Source: Collimonas arenae
GTDB lineage: Bacteria; Pseudomonadota; Gammaproteobacteria; Burkholderiales; Burkholderiaceae_D
Direction: 5' to 3'
Assembly: GCF_001584165.1 (NCBI RefSeq)
Contig: NZ_CP013233.1
Location: forward strand, 4,286,620 to 4,350,619
DNA: 64,000 bases
A program made the position numbers and the translations under genes. Shown here one piece after another: positions 8,888-18,188 of the stretch (the first letter of the stretch is position 1; every line of letters starts with the position of its first letter). The notes under the pieces are model-generated. The model was not told where the DNA came from. It saw only the letters and a list, made by a program, of their open reading frames with translations, and made no database searches.

Positions 8888-9877
8888 TTAACCTGTCGTG
8901 CGTTCACCACGGCGACGATAGGTATCCAGCACCACTGCCGCCACAATCACTAGTCCGGTAACGATGCGTTTCATCGGTTCGCTGACGCCGACCTGCGCCA
9001 GTCCGGCTTCCAGCACCGAGATGATCAAGACGCCGATAAAGGTACTGATCACCGAACCGCGTCCGCCCATCAAGCTGGTGCCGCCGATTACAACCGCTGC
9101 GATCACCTGCAGTTCCATGCCAACGCCGCCGTTCGGATCGGCGGCTTCCAATCGTGACACCTGGAACAGCGCGCCGACGCCGGCCAGCAAACCCATCAAC
9201 GCAAATACCAGCACTTTGCTCGGACGCGGATTGATACCGGCCAGGCGCACCGCTTCTTCATTGGTGCCAATGCCGATCCAGTGACGCCCCAGCACGGTCT
9301 TGGTCAATACCAGGTGGCCGATGATGACGATCAGGATCGCCGACAAGAAAGCCGGCGACATGCCGAGCAGGATCGGCGAACTGATGCCGTCGACCGCGCT
9401 ACCGATGTATTCGGTACGCGAATTGGTCACCTGGTACGCCAGGCCGCGCGCCATTTCCAGCACGCCCAGCGAGACGATGAACGAAGGAATCCGCCAGCCG
9501 ACCGAAATCACGCCGGTCACCATGCCGCACAAGCTGGCCACCAGCACGGCCAGCACACCCGCGCCGAACAGTGGCCAACCCCAGCGCACCATCGCCATCG
9601 ACAGCACCGACGCCGCCAGCGCCATCACCGAGCCGACCGAGAGATCGATTCCACCGATGATCAGCACGAAGGTCATGCCGACCGCCATCACCACCAGCGT
9701 CGGGATATCGTTAGACAAGGTGGTAAACGTGGCAAGCGTCAGGAAATTTTCGCTCAGGAAGGAAAACAGCACGCACATCGCCAGCAGCGCGCCGATCAGG
9801 CCCAAGTAGTTCTTCAGGCCTGACATGCTGCGCGTGAGAGAAGAAGAACGGGAAGAAGAACTGGAAAGTGTTGTCAT
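8888..9877 (-). CDS. rbsC: Ribose ABC transporter permease
   Basis: A 329-aa inner-membrane permease of the RbsC/BPD_transp_2 family. Hydrophobic segments begin at YLGLIGALLAMCVLF, and the family motif GGIDLSVGSVMALAASV is intact. The late motif AAVVIGGTSLMGGRGS is also present. I chose ATG 9877 (MTTLSSSSSR); an upstream start at 9976 would overlap rbsA by about 60 bp and add an atypical polar leader. The serine-rich start (SSSSSRSSS) is unusual. About 37 bp separate it from rbsA. Confidence 0.92.
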   Translation of the reverse strand: MTTLSSSSSRSSSLTRSMSGLKNYLGLIGALLAMCVLFSFLSENFLTLATFTTLSNDIPTLVVMAVGMTFVLIIGGIDLSVGSVMALAASVLSMAMVRWGWPLFGAGVLAVLVASLCGMVTGVISVGWRIPSFIVSLGVLEMARGLAYQVTNSRTEYIGSAVDGISSPILLGMSPAFLSAILIVIIGHLVLTKTVLGRHWIGIGTNEEAVRLAGINPRPSKVLVFALMGLLAGVGALFQVSRLEAADPNGGVGMELQVIAAVVIGGTSLMGGRGSVISTFIGVLIISVLEAGLAQVGVSEPMKRIVTGLVIVAAVVLDTYRRRGERTTG

Positions 9878-9914
9878 GATCTTGTGTATGTTGAGTGCAT
9901 TGTCGGTGCTCGGC

Positions 9915-11522
9915 TCAGGCAGCCTGCGCGCTTGCCGGATCTGTTGCTGTATCGCCGTTGCCACCACCGTTTCCATTGACGTAACCGCTGAACGCCGCCG
10001 CCAGGATCGTTTCCTGGCTCCATTGGCCGCGTTCGAAAGTGTCGACCAGCTTGCCCGCGCTCATCACCGTGATGCGATCGCAGATCAGCATCAGCTCACG
10101 CAGGTCGCTGGAAACGATCAGCAGGCCCTTGCCTTGCCGCGATAGCTCGGCCAGCAGCTTGTAGATATCGAACTTGGCGCCGATGTCGATGCCGCGGGTC
10201 GGCTCGTCGAACAGCATGATCGGACAATCGCGATACAGCCAGCGGGCGATCACCACCTTCTGCTGGTTACCACCGGATAGCTCGCCAGCCGCCTGTGTGC
10301 CATCGCGCGAACGAATCCGCAGGCGCTTGATGTAATCGTCGGCCACCGCGACTTCGGCCTGCTGGTCGAGCACGCCGAATTTGCTGACCGACGACAGCTT
10401 GGCTAACGTGGCGTTGACGCCAATCGATTGCGGCAACAGCAGTCCCTGGCTCTTGCGGTCTTCGGTAATCATGGCGATACCGGAGGCAATCGCATTTTTC
10501 GGCGACGAAATATTCGCTGCCTTGGTTTGATCGCCAATGAACACTTCACCCTGATCGGCACGGTCGGCGCCAAAAATCAGACGCAACAATTCCGTGCGCC
10601 CCGATCCGATCAATCCAGCGATACCGAGGATTTCGCCGGCGCGCAAATCAAAGGAAGCAGGTGCCACCACGGCGCCGCGTCCGAGATTGCGTACCCGCAG
10701 CAATGGCGCGCCGATGTTGCGATGCCCCAGATCCAGCTCGGATTCCGCGGCACGCCCAACCATCAGTTGCACCAGCGCCTCAGTGTTATAGCCGCCGATG
10801 GCATCGTCACACACCAGCTGGCCGTCACGCAGCACAGCGATGCGGTCCGCCACACGCTTCAACTCTTCCAGCCGATGCGAAATATAGATGATCGCCACGC
10901 CTTCCGACTGCAGCCGCGCAATCTGAGCGAACAGCAGCTCAACCTCGCGGTTGGTCAGCATCGCAGTCGGTTCGTCCAGCACCAGCAAACGACAGCTGCC
11001 GATCAGGTTGCGCGCAATTTCCACCATCTGCTGGTGGCCAACGCCAAGTTCGCCGACCGGCGTCCAGGGATCGATATCGGTCAGCCCCACCGCCGCCATC
11101 TGGACGCGTGCAGCGGCCGCAAGCTTGGGCTTGTCGATCCAGCCGAAGCGTTGCGGCAACTGATTCAGGAACAGGTTTTCAGCGATGCTCAGGGTCGGGA
11201 TCAGGTTCAGTTCCTGCATCACCATGCGGATGCCAAGCTGCTCGGCTTCCTTGCGCGACGCCGGTTGATAGGCTTGGCCATCGAGCAGCATGCTGCCGGT
11301 GGTTGCCTGCACCAGGCCGCAGACGATTTTCGAGAGCGTGCTCTTGCCGGCGCCGTTTTCACCGGTCAAGGCCAAGATCTGTCCGGCACTGATGCTGATC
11401 GAGACATCGCTCAAGACCGGTTCGACATAGGTCTTGCCGACTCCGGTCAAACTCAATAAGGGAACTGCAGGTGCTGCGGCGCGCATGTCGGACTCGTGCG
11501 CCGCGTTGAATTCATTGGACAT
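9915..11522 (-). CDS. rbsA: Ribose ABC transporter ATP-binding protein
   Basis: A 535-aa ATPase with two ABC cassettes in tandem, the usual RbsA/MglA architecture. Cassette 1 carries GENGAGKSTL and LVLDEPTAML; cassette 2 has the degenerate Walker A LIGSGRTELLRLIFG but an intact GGNQQKVVIARWL and LFDEPTRGIDIG. The extreme C-terminus is a glycine/asparagine-rich low-complexity stretch (YVNGNGGGNGD). It is separated from rbsB by 193 bp containing a GC-rich inverted repeat. Confidence 0.94.
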   Translation of the reverse strand: MSNEFNAAHESDMRAAAPAVPLLSLTGVGKTYVEPVLSDVSISISAGQILALTGENGAGKSTLSKIVCGLVQATTGSMLLDGQAYQPASRKEAEQLGIRMVMQELNLIPTLSIAENLFLNQLPQRFGWIDKPKLAAAARVQMAAVGLTDIDPWTPVGELGVGHQQMVEIARNLIGSCRLLVLDEPTAMLTNREVELLFAQIARLQSEGVAIIYISHRLEELKRVADRIAVLRDGQLVCDDAIGGYNTEALVQLMVGRAAESELDLGHRNIGAPLLRVRNLGRGAVVAPASFDLRAGEILGIAGLIGSGRTELLRLIFGADRADQGEVFIGDQTKAANISSPKNAIASGIAMITEDRKSQGLLLPQSIGVNATLAKLSSVSKFGVLDQQAEVAVADDYIKRLRIRSRDGTQAAGELSGGNQQKVVIARWLYRDCPIMLFDEPTRGIDIGAKFDIYKLLAELSRQGKGLLIVSSDLRELMLICDRITVMSAGKLVDTFERGQWSQETILAAAFSGYVNGNGGGNGDTATDPASAQAA

Positions 11523-11657
11523 TCAGCCTCCACCAACGTGGATCGTGGTTTTGTATCTGAATTGAGGGACGGGCAGCACTGCGCGCTTTGACGGCGCTTG
11601 CGCTTCGTTCCGCAATTATTTTCTGTATAACTTACACGTTACGCCTGATGCGCGGAC

Positions 11658-11701
11658 ACGGGGGAAACCGGCCGCATTGCAGCAGCCCGTACGCCCCCCG
11701 T
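11658..11701 (-). other. GC-rich intercistronic hairpin between rbsB and rbsA
   Basis: ACGGGGG (11658-11664) pairs with CCCCCGT (11695-11701), and the pairing extends outward with a bulge (GGAC / GTTCC). No T-tract follows. In binding-protein transporter operons a hairpin at this place often protects the binding-protein mRNA and lowers downstream expression; whether it does so here is inference. Confidence 0.35.
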
Positions 11702-11715
11702 TCCGGCAGAGTGTC

Positions 11716-12672
11716 TTACTTGGTGTCTTTGGTCACCAGTTCAACCTTGGTTTCAACCGTGCCGCCCAGGCTGTTCTGCGGCTTCTTGTCAGCGATTGCC
11801 TTCAATACCGTTTCGATGCCGAATACCGCTTGCTGCGAAGCGAACTGGTCAGCAGTCGCCAACACACGGCCATCTTGCAGCATTGGCTTGATGGCGTTGA
11901 TGTTGTCATAGCCTACCACCAGCACCTTGCCGGTCTTGCCTGCTGCCTTGACCGCTGCCACTGCACCAAGAGCCATGTTGTCGTTACCGGCCAACAATGC
12001 CTTGATGTCAGGATGCGCATTCAACATCGCTGCAGCAACCTTGTTGCCAGGATCGATTTCCCATTGACCGGATTGCACTGACACCACATTGGCGCCTGCT
12101 GTCTTCATTGCATCCTGGAAGCCCAGCGTGCGTTGCTGCGCATTGATGGTGGTGGAAACGCCTTCGATGATGGCAACCTTGTCGCCGCTCTTGATCTGCT
12201 TGGCCAGGTAGTCGCCGACCAGCTTCGCGCCCTTGCGATTATCCGGGCCAACGAACGGCACTACGATGCCCTTTTCCTTGAGCGCGGCTTCATCCAGCTT
12301 GTTGTCGATATTGACCACGATGATGCCAGCGTCGATCGCCTTCTTGATGACCGGCACCAGCGCCTTCGAATCGGCGGGCGCGATCACCAGGCCGTTGACC
12401 TTGGAAACGATCATCTGTTCGACGATCTTGATCTGGTTCGATGTGTCCTGCTCGTCCTTGATGCCATTGGCGATCAAGTCGTACTGGGCGGCGTGCGCCT
12501 TCTGGTGCGCCTTGGCGCCGTTTTCCATGGTCAGGAAGAATTCATTGGCGAGCGACTTCATGACCAGAGCAACCTTCGGTTTCGGTGCAGTCTGGGCCAA
12601 CGCCGGCAACGAAGGCAATGCGCAGACGAGAACGGTGGCGGCAATCAGCTTGAGGCGGATACGGGTATTCAT
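11716..12672 (-). CDS. rbsB: Ribose ABC transporter periplasmic substrate-binding protein
   Basis: A 318-aa sugar-binding protein (Peripla_BP_4). A signal peptide (LIAATVLVCALPSLPALAQT) is followed by PKVALVMKSLANEFFLTMENGA, which matches the RbsB start of the mature domain. The second domain has the typical VLVVGYDNINAIKPMLQDGRVLATADQ. ATG 12672 was preferred over 12717 because AGGAGA lies 7 nt upstream and it begins the signal peptide. First gene of the rbs operon. Confidence 0.94.
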   Translation of the reverse strand: MNTRIRLKLIAATVLVCALPSLPALAQTAPKPKVALVMKSLANEFFLTMENGAKAHQKAHAAQYDLIANGIKDEQDTSNQIKIVEQMIVSKVNGLVIAPADSKALVPVIKKAIDAGIIVVNIDNKLDEAALKEKGIVVPFVGPDNRKGAKLVGDYLAKQIKSGDKVAIIEGVSTTINAQQRTLGFQDAMKTAGANVVSVQSGQWEIDPGNKVAAAMLNAHPDIKALLAGNDNMALGAVAAVKAAGKTGKVLVVGYDNINAIKPMLQDGRVLATADQFASQQAVFGIETVLKAIADKKPQNSLGGTVETKVELVTKDTK

Positions 12673-12746
12673 CAAAAGTCTCCTGAAATTGTTATTAAAC
12701 GCGTTGTGCAACGACATGTCCGTCGGATCGGCATGCCGGTATTTGG

Positions 12747-12768
12747 AACGCGCAAACGTTTGCGCGTT
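12747..12768. promoter_or_regulatory. Perfect 22-bp palindromic operator ahead of rbsB (probable RbsR site)
   Basis: The half-site AACGCGCAAAC is followed directly by its exact complement, giving a 22-bp palindrome centred on CG. The core GCAAACGTTTGC is the hallmark of LacI-family operators (PurR/CcpA/RbsR type). On the minus strand a -10-like TATCAT (12772-12777) lies 3 bp upstream, so the operator would cover the transcription start. The adjacent operon encodes its own LacI-family repressor. Confidence 0.8.
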
Positions 12769-12916
12769 TTGATGATAGCATCAGATCCGGCAAAAAAAAA
12801 GATTCAAAAATGTCGTTTTTTTTGTTGCTTGGCATAGTGACAAGGGCGATCATGTAGCACGCCAAAGGGAAAATCGGCTACCGCCCGGAGACAGATACAT
12901 GCGCGACGGGCACATT

Positions 12917-12936
12917 GCCGTCAATATTTTGACGGC
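12917..12936. promoter_or_regulatory. 8-bp inverted repeat upstream of the nucleoside hydrolase gene
   Basis: GCCGTCAA and TTGACGGC are separated by TATT, about 100 bp ahead of the hydrolase start in the divergent gap with rbsB. It may be an operator or a leader hairpin. It is unlike the RbsR-type palindrome. Confidence 0.35.
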
Positions 12937-13035
12937 GCTTCCCTGCTACGGCTACAGCTTGGCTTCAAAACATAAAACTGACAACATTAACAACCAGGCA
13001 AGAGAATCCCCCTTGATTGCAAGGGAAATGCGCAA

Positions 13036-14163
13036 ATGAAGAAATTACTGGCTTTTCTTGCATGTGCACTATGCCTGGCAGGCTGCCACGGCGGCCTCTC
13101 TTCGGCCAGTCATGCAAAAATCATCATCGATAGTGATTACAACACCATAGACGACGATGGCCAACTGGGCGCGATGGCCGCTCAATTACATGCACAAGGT
13201 GCAGTCGATGTACTCGGCATCACCGTGGTATCGGGTCGCCAGTGGCTGCAGCAAGGAAGCGCCGATGCGCTGAAATCGATGGAGCGCCTCGGTGTCGGCG
13301 CGCAAATTGGCGTCTACAGCGGCGCCAACACGCCGCTCACCCATGACCTGGAGACGGTGCGCAGCGAACTGGCAAAATTCCCGGAACCACATGCACAACT
13401 GGGCGCATGGGAAACGCCCGAACCCATGTTCGCCAGCGACTTGAAAGCTCCGCCGGACGGCTTCGCGCAGCACACCACGCTGCGGCGCAAGAGCGCTGTC
13501 GACTTCATCGTCGACTCGGTCAAGCAGAACCCGCATCAGGTGACCATCCTGGCCGTCGGCCCGCTCACCAATATCGCGCTGGCCGTGCTCCAGCATCCAG
13601 AGATCGTACCGTTGATCAAACAGATTATTTACCTGGGCGGCGCATTCAAGGTCGCCGGCAATGCTACCGCACACGCCGAATTCAACTGGTGGTTCGATCC
13701 GGAGGCCGCGCAAATCGTGCTGCATCAGCCGATTCCACAAGTGGTGATCCCGCTGGACGCAGCCAATACGGTGGTCATGGATAAGAAGATTTACGACAGG
13801 ATTGCCCACGATCCCAACAAGCATACCGCCGTGACCCAATTGTTCGCGCAGCTGGAGGGCTACGGCTTCCACCACAATTCCGGCTTTGAAACCGATCGCA
13901 ACTTCACGGCGCACGTCATGGACAGCCTGACCATCGCCTATCTGCTCGATCCGCGTTTTGCAACCGAAACCGTCGATGAATGGGTCGATGTCGACATCGC
14001 GTTCGGTCCCGACGACGGTCGTTCCATTGCCTACCTGAAAACGCCTCCGACCCACCTCGGACTGAAGAAAATGCGGGTCGTCAAACGTTTCGACAACGCT
14101 CGCTTTTTCAATCTCTATGTCGACCTGCTGACGCGGCCGGTGCCGGTCAAGCTGTCCGGCTAG
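13036..14163 (+). CDS. Lipoprotein nucleoside hydrolase
   Basis: A 375-aa inosine-uridine-preferring nucleoside hydrolase family protein, which cleaves the N-glycosidic bond to give ribose and a free base. A lipoprotein signal peptide ends in the lipobox LAGC (Cys18 would be lipidated), so the enzyme should be anchored outside the cytoplasm. The Ca-binding start is IIIDSDYNTIDDDGQLGAM, a variant of the family DTDxxxDD motif with Ser in place of Thr. Later conserved blocks include LAVGPLTNIALAV, IIYLGGAF and EFNWWFDPEAA. It is divergent from the ribose operon, which suggests it feeds ribose to RbsBAC and bases to purine permeases; that link is inference. Confidence 0.88.
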   Translation: MKKLLAFLACALCLAGCHGGLSSASHAKIIIDSDYNTIDDDGQLGAMAAQLHAQGAVDVLGITVVSGRQWLQQGSADALKSMERLGVGAQIGVYSGANTPLTHDLETVRSELAKFPEPHAQLGAWETPEPMFASDLKAPPDGFAQHTTLRRKSAVDFIVDSVKQNPHQVTILAVGPLTNIALAVLQHPEIVPLIKQIIYLGGAFKVAGNATAHAEFNWWFDPEAAQIVLHQPIPQVVIPLDAANTVVMDKKIYDRIAHDPNKHTAVTQLFAQLEGYGFHHNSGFETDRNFTAHVMDSLTIAYLLDPRFATETVDEWVDVDIAFGPDDGRSIAYLKTPPTHLGLKKMRVVKRFDNARFFNLYVDLLTRPVPVKLSG

Positions 14164-14168
14164 CCATA

Positions 14169-15353
14169 TCAAACCGCGAGAAAGCGCTCCAGCCGTTGTA
14201 CGCCATCCTCCAGACGCTCCAGTGAGCTGGCAAAGCACCAGCGCACATAACCTTCGCCTTCAGTGCCAAATGCATTGCCCGGTGCCAGGCCCAGCCCGGC
14301 GTCGCGCACCAGTTGCTTGCACAGCACCAGACTGTCGCTGACGCCATCGACACGGAAGAACAGATACATCGCACCCTTCGGCCGCGGCGCGGTAATTCCC
14401 GGCAATGCATTCAGACGCTGGTACAGGAAGTCCCGCGCGGCGCGATAGCGGGTGACAGTATTACCGATGATTTCATCGCCACGCTCAATCGCCACAATCC
14501 CGGCGCGCTGCACGAAACCCGGCGCGCATGAGGTGTTGTATTCGATCAGCTTGCCGATGTCGGTCATCAGTTCCGGCGGCGCCACCAGCCAACCCAGCCG
14601 CCAGCCGGTCATCAGCCAGGATTTGGAAAAGCTGTTCGATGAAATCACACGGTCATCGGCGTCGGCGATATCGAGGAAGGAAGGTGCACAGGCCTGCCGC
14701 TCCGAGCTTGGCTGCTCGCTGTACACCAACCGCTCATAGACGTCGTCAGCAACGATCCAGATGCCATGCCGGCGGCAATGCGCAAGCACCGCTTCCTGCT
14801 GTTCGCGCGGCATGACCCAACCAGTCGGGTTATTCGGCGAGTTCAGCAGCACGGCGCGCGTATCCGGCGTGAGTGCATCCAGCAACTGCTGCAGGTCGAG
14901 CTCCCAGGTCTCGCCAAATTGCAGCGCCACCCGCACTACTTCGGCTCCGAGAATTTTCGGGATTTCGGCAACGTTCGGCCACAACGGCGTCACAGCCACT
15001 ACCCGGTCGCCGGGATTGATGATCAACTGCGACAACACCATCAATGCCGACACGCCGGAAGAAGTCACCGCGACGCGGCTCGCATCAATCGGCCGGTGCA
15101 GCGTCGATAGGTAGGCGGCAATCGCCGCCCGTAATGGCGGAATGCCATAGTTGTGCGTGTAGAACGTATCGCCATCATCCAGCGCCGCCTTGGCCGCATC
15201 GCGGATGAAAGCAGGCGTCACCTGATCCGGCTCACCGAACCAGAACGGCAGCACGTCGTCGCGCCCCATTCCAACATTGGCGACTTCGCGGATCCGCGAT
15301 GCTTCCAATTGACGAACCACGTTGCGGGCGACTGCGGGATGATCCAAAGGCAT
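14169..15353 (-). CDS. PLP-dependent aminotransferase (class I/II)
   Basis: A 394-aa fold-type I aminotransferase. Recognisable blocks are PFWFGEPDQVTPAFIRDAA, SSGVSALMVLSQ, NSPNNPTGWVMP (Asn contacting PLP), DDVYERLVY and the lysine motif NSFSKSWLMTGWRLGW that holds the internal aldimine. The Arg that binds the substrate carboxylate is probably in YVRWCFASS near the C-terminus. The substrate cannot be told from sequence; relatives are annotated as aspartate/tyrosine-type or AlaA-like. It is convergent with the nucleoside hydrolase (5 bp apart). Confidence 0.85.
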   Translation of the reverse strand: MPLDHPAVARNVVRQLEASRIREVANVGMGRDDVLPFWFGEPDQVTPAFIRDAAKAALDDGDTFYTHNYGIPPLRAAIAAYLSTLHRPIDASRVAVTSSGVSALMVLSQLIINPGDRVVAVTPLWPNVAEIPKILGAEVVRVALQFGETWELDLQQLLDALTPDTRAVLLNSPNNPTGWVMPREQQEAVLAHCRRHGIWIVADDVYERLVYSEQPSSERQACAPSFLDIADADDRVISSNSFSKSWLMTGWRLGWLVAPPELMTDIGKLIEYNTSCAPGFVQRAGIVAIERGDEIIGNTVTRYRAARDFLYQRLNALPGITAPRPKGAMYLFFRVDGVSDSLVLCKQLVRDAGLGLAPGNAFGTEGEGYVRWCFASSLERLEDGVQRLERFLAV

Positions 15354-15511
15354 GGCGCTTTCCTATTCACGGATTCAATAATCATGACCTGCGCCAGAAG
15401 CGCCGGCAACGTTGCTTATCAACAGACTTGACGGAAAGTGTAGCCGAAAGCACGACGCAAGGTGGACCGGCGCCGTCACCGAGCCAATCGCAGGTACGGC
15501 CTGTCGACAAT

Positions 15512-15538
15512 AAAAAAGCCGCTCATCGAGCGGCTTTC
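15512..15538 (-). terminator. Intrinsic terminator after topB
   Basis: On the minus strand GCCGCTC-GAT-GAGCGGC is followed by TTTTTTA. It lies 20 bp downstream of the topB stop. Confidence 0.85.
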
Positions 15539-15557
15539 ATTTCCTGCGGCGCAACGC

Positions 15558-18188
15558 TTATGCGGCTTTGCGCTTGGCAACCACACGCTTGGGTGCAGCC
15601 TTCTTCGCCACCGTCTTCTTGGCCGCCGGTTTCTTCGCTACCACCGCGCTTGCCTCGCCAGCTTCGTCCGCGACAGCTGCGGCCTTGGCCTTGCCTTTGG
15701 CAGGCGCCTTTGCCTTGCGTTCTTCAAACTCAAAGCTCACCTTGCCATCCTTGCCCTTGACCAGGAACGCCTTGAATGGGCGACGCGTGCGTTGCGAAAT
15801 GAATCCCGGCAGCAAATCGGTCTTGCCGTCGTTTAGCAGCTTGACCATCTGCTCCGGCAGGATTTCCTGCTGCAGGATGATACGGCCGCTACGGAAATCG
15901 CAGGTCTTTGGCTTGGCGACAGCTTTTTCGCAGACATAAGCCAAGCCCATTTCATACACGCCGCTGGCACATTTCGGACATGGTCCGAGCGCAGTCTGTC
16001 CAGTGAAATCGACACCCTCGCCATCTTCGCCTTCACCATCGTTCTGGCCGAAATCAAATTCCAGCTTGAAGTTCTTGATCTCTTCATCGCGGCTGATTTT
16101 CAGGATCGCGGCAAACGGCCGGCCCATCTTGGAGCGGAAACCTTGCAACGGACCAATGGTGCGCTTGGTAAGCAATTCCTCGACTTCAGGAATTTCAAAC
16201 TGGCGGCTACCTGGCGTCTTGCTCATCGAGAATTCGCACTTGGTGCAAGCGAAGCGACGATAGTTTTCCTTGACCACGCCGCCGCAATTCGGACACGGCG
16301 CCAACAGCGTCGCGTAGTCGCCCGGGATGGTGTCGTTATCGTATTCCTTCGCGCGCTTGACGATGATCTGGGTCAGTTGCGCGATTTCGCGCATGAACTC
16401 TTCACGGCTGATGGTACCGCGTTCGATCTGCGACAGCTTGTGTTCCCATTCGCCGGTCAACTCCGGTTCGGTCAACTCATCGACGCCGAGGCCGTGCAGC
16501 AGCGTCATCAGCTGGAACGCCTTGGCGGTCGGCATCATTTCCCGGCCTTCGCGCAGCAGGTATTTTTCGTTCAGCAAACCTTCGATGATGGCAGCGCGCG
16601 TCGCCGGCGTACCGAGGCCCTTGCCGGCCATCGCTTCGCGCAACTCGCCATCGTCCAGCAACTTGCCGGCGCCTTCCATGGCCGACAGCAAGGTCGCTTC
16701 CGTGTAACGCGCGGGCGGTTTGGTGACCAGGCCGTTGGCGGTAATCTTGTCGGTCTTGACCTTCTCATCCTTGGCTACCGCAACCAGCGTGCCGCTGTTT
16801 TCCGGGTCTTTCTCATCCGCAGCTTCCTTGCCGTAGATCGCCAGCCAACCCGGATTTGTCATGACCTTGCCTTCAGTCTTGAACTGATGGCCGGACACTT
16901 CGGTGTAACGGGTAGTGACCTGGAACTCGGCAGCCGGGAAAAACACCGCCATGAAACGGCGTGTCACCAGGTCGTACAACTTCTGTTCAGGTTCCGACAG
17001 ATTCTTCGGCGCCTGCGTAGTCGGAATGATCGCAAAGTGATCGCTGATCTTGGTGTTGTCGAAGATGCGTTTGTTCGGCTTGACCCAGCCCTTGTTCAGG
17101 ATCTGCGCTGCGAACTGCTGGTAATTGTTGTTCTCGGAGACCGTTTCCAGCGTTTGCTTAACGGTGTTCAGGTAATCTTCCGGCAGATGGCGCGAATCGG
17201 TACGCGGATAAGTCAGCACTTTGTGCTTTTCGTACAGCGCCTGCGCCAGGCCGAGCGTATTCTTGGCCGAGAAACCGAAGCGCGAGTTGGCTTCGCGCTG
17301 CAGGCTGGTCAAGTCGAACAGGGCCGGCGCCATCGAGGTAGTCGGCTTCGACTCTTCACGCACAGAACCCATCTTGCCGCGGCAGGCAGCCACGATCGAT
17401 TCGGCTGCAGCCTTGCTCCACAGACGCTCAGCGCGCTTTTCCGGATCGTTTTCATCTTTCTTGTGCGCAGCGTCGAGCCAGCGGCCTTCATAGATACCGG
17501 CGGCGCAGACAAACTCGGCCCGCACTTCCCAGAAATCGCGCGGCACGAATTTCTTGATCTTCTCTTCGCGCTCGACCACGATGGACAGGGTCGGCGTCTG
17601 CACGCGGCCGACGGTGGTCAAATAGAAACCGCCTTCTTTCGAATTGAAGGCGGTCATTGCGCGCGTGCCGTTGATGCCGATCAGCCAGTCCGCTTCGCTG
17701 CGACAGCGGGCGGCATCGGCCAGCGGCAGCATGTCCTTGTCTTCGCGCAAATGTGTGAAGCCATCGCGAATCGCGCCTGGCGTCATCGATTGCAACCACA
17801 GGCGCTTGACCGGCTGCTTGGCTTTCGTATATTGCGCGATCAGGCGGAAAATCAGCTCGCCTTCGCGCCCGGCGTCACATGCGTTGATCAGGGCGGTAAC
17901 ATCCTTGCGCTTGATCAGCTTGTTGAGCACCTTGAGCCGCGACTCGGTCTTGGCAATCGGATTGAGTGCAAAATGCGGCGGAATCATCGGCAGATGAGTG
18001 AAGGTCCATTTGCCGCGCTTGACATCATATTCTTCAGGAACCGCGATTTCCAGCAGATGGCCGACCGCGGAGGACAGGACGTATTCGTCGGATTCAAAGT
18101 ACTCATCGTGCTTGGTGAAGCCGCCGAGCGTCTTCGCGATATCGTTCGCGACAGAAGGTTTCTCAGCAATGATGAGGGTCTTGCTCAT
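15558..18188 (-). CDS. topB: DNA topoisomerase III (type IA) with a Lys/Ala-rich tail
   Basis: An 876-aa type IA topoisomerase that decatenates and relaxes DNA through a 5'-phosphotyrosine. The TOPRIM domain starts at SKTLIIAEKPSVANDIA and carries NACDAGREGELIF. The catalytic tyrosine lies in VLTYPRTDSRHLPEDY. Two C-terminal zinc-ribbon-like modules follow (CPNCGG...CTKC and CPKCASG...C...C). The last ~50 residues are a histone H1-like tail rich in Lys and Ala (AKKPAAKKTVAKKAAPKR). ATG 18188 (MSKTL) is preferred over an upstream start at 18212 that adds 8 residues. The TopB form with the basic tail is common in Burkholderiales. Confidence 0.94.
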   Translation of the reverse strand: MSKTLIIAEKPSVANDIAKTLGGFTKHDEYFESDEYVLSSAVGHLLEIAVPEEYDVKRGKWTFTHLPMIPPHFALNPIAKTESRLKVLNKLIKRKDVTALINACDAGREGELIFRLIAQYTKAKQPVKRLWLQSMTPGAIRDGFTHLREDKDMLPLADAARCRSEADWLIGINGTRAMTAFNSKEGGFYLTTVGRVQTPTLSIVVEREEKIKKFVPRDFWEVRAEFVCAAGIYEGRWLDAAHKKDENDPEKRAERLWSKAAAESIVAACRGKMGSVREESKPTTSMAPALFDLTSLQREANSRFGFSAKNTLGLAQALYEKHKVLTYPRTDSRHLPEDYLNTVKQTLETVSENNNYQQFAAQILNKGWVKPNKRIFDNTKISDHFAIIPTTQAPKNLSEPEQKLYDLVTRRFMAVFFPAAEFQVTTRYTEVSGHQFKTEGKVMTNPGWLAIYGKEAADEKDPENSGTLVAVAKDEKVKTDKITANGLVTKPPARYTEATLLSAMEGAGKLLDDGELREAMAGKGLGTPATRAAIIEGLLNEKYLLREGREMMPTAKAFQLMTLLHGLGVDELTEPELTGEWEHKLSQIERGTISREEFMREIAQLTQIIVKRAKEYDNDTIPGDYATLLAPCPNCGGVVKENYRRFACTKCEFSMSKTPGSRQFEIPEVEELLTKRTIGPLQGFRSKMGRPFAAILKISRDEEIKNFKLEFDFGQNDGEGEDGEGVDFTGQTALGPCPKCASGVYEMGLAYVCEKAVAKPKTCDFRSGRIILQQEILPEQMVKLLNDGKTDLLPGFISQRTRRPFKAFLVKGKDGKVSFEFEERKAKAPAKGKAKAAAVADEAGEASAVVAKKPAAKKTVAKKAAPKRVVAKRKAA

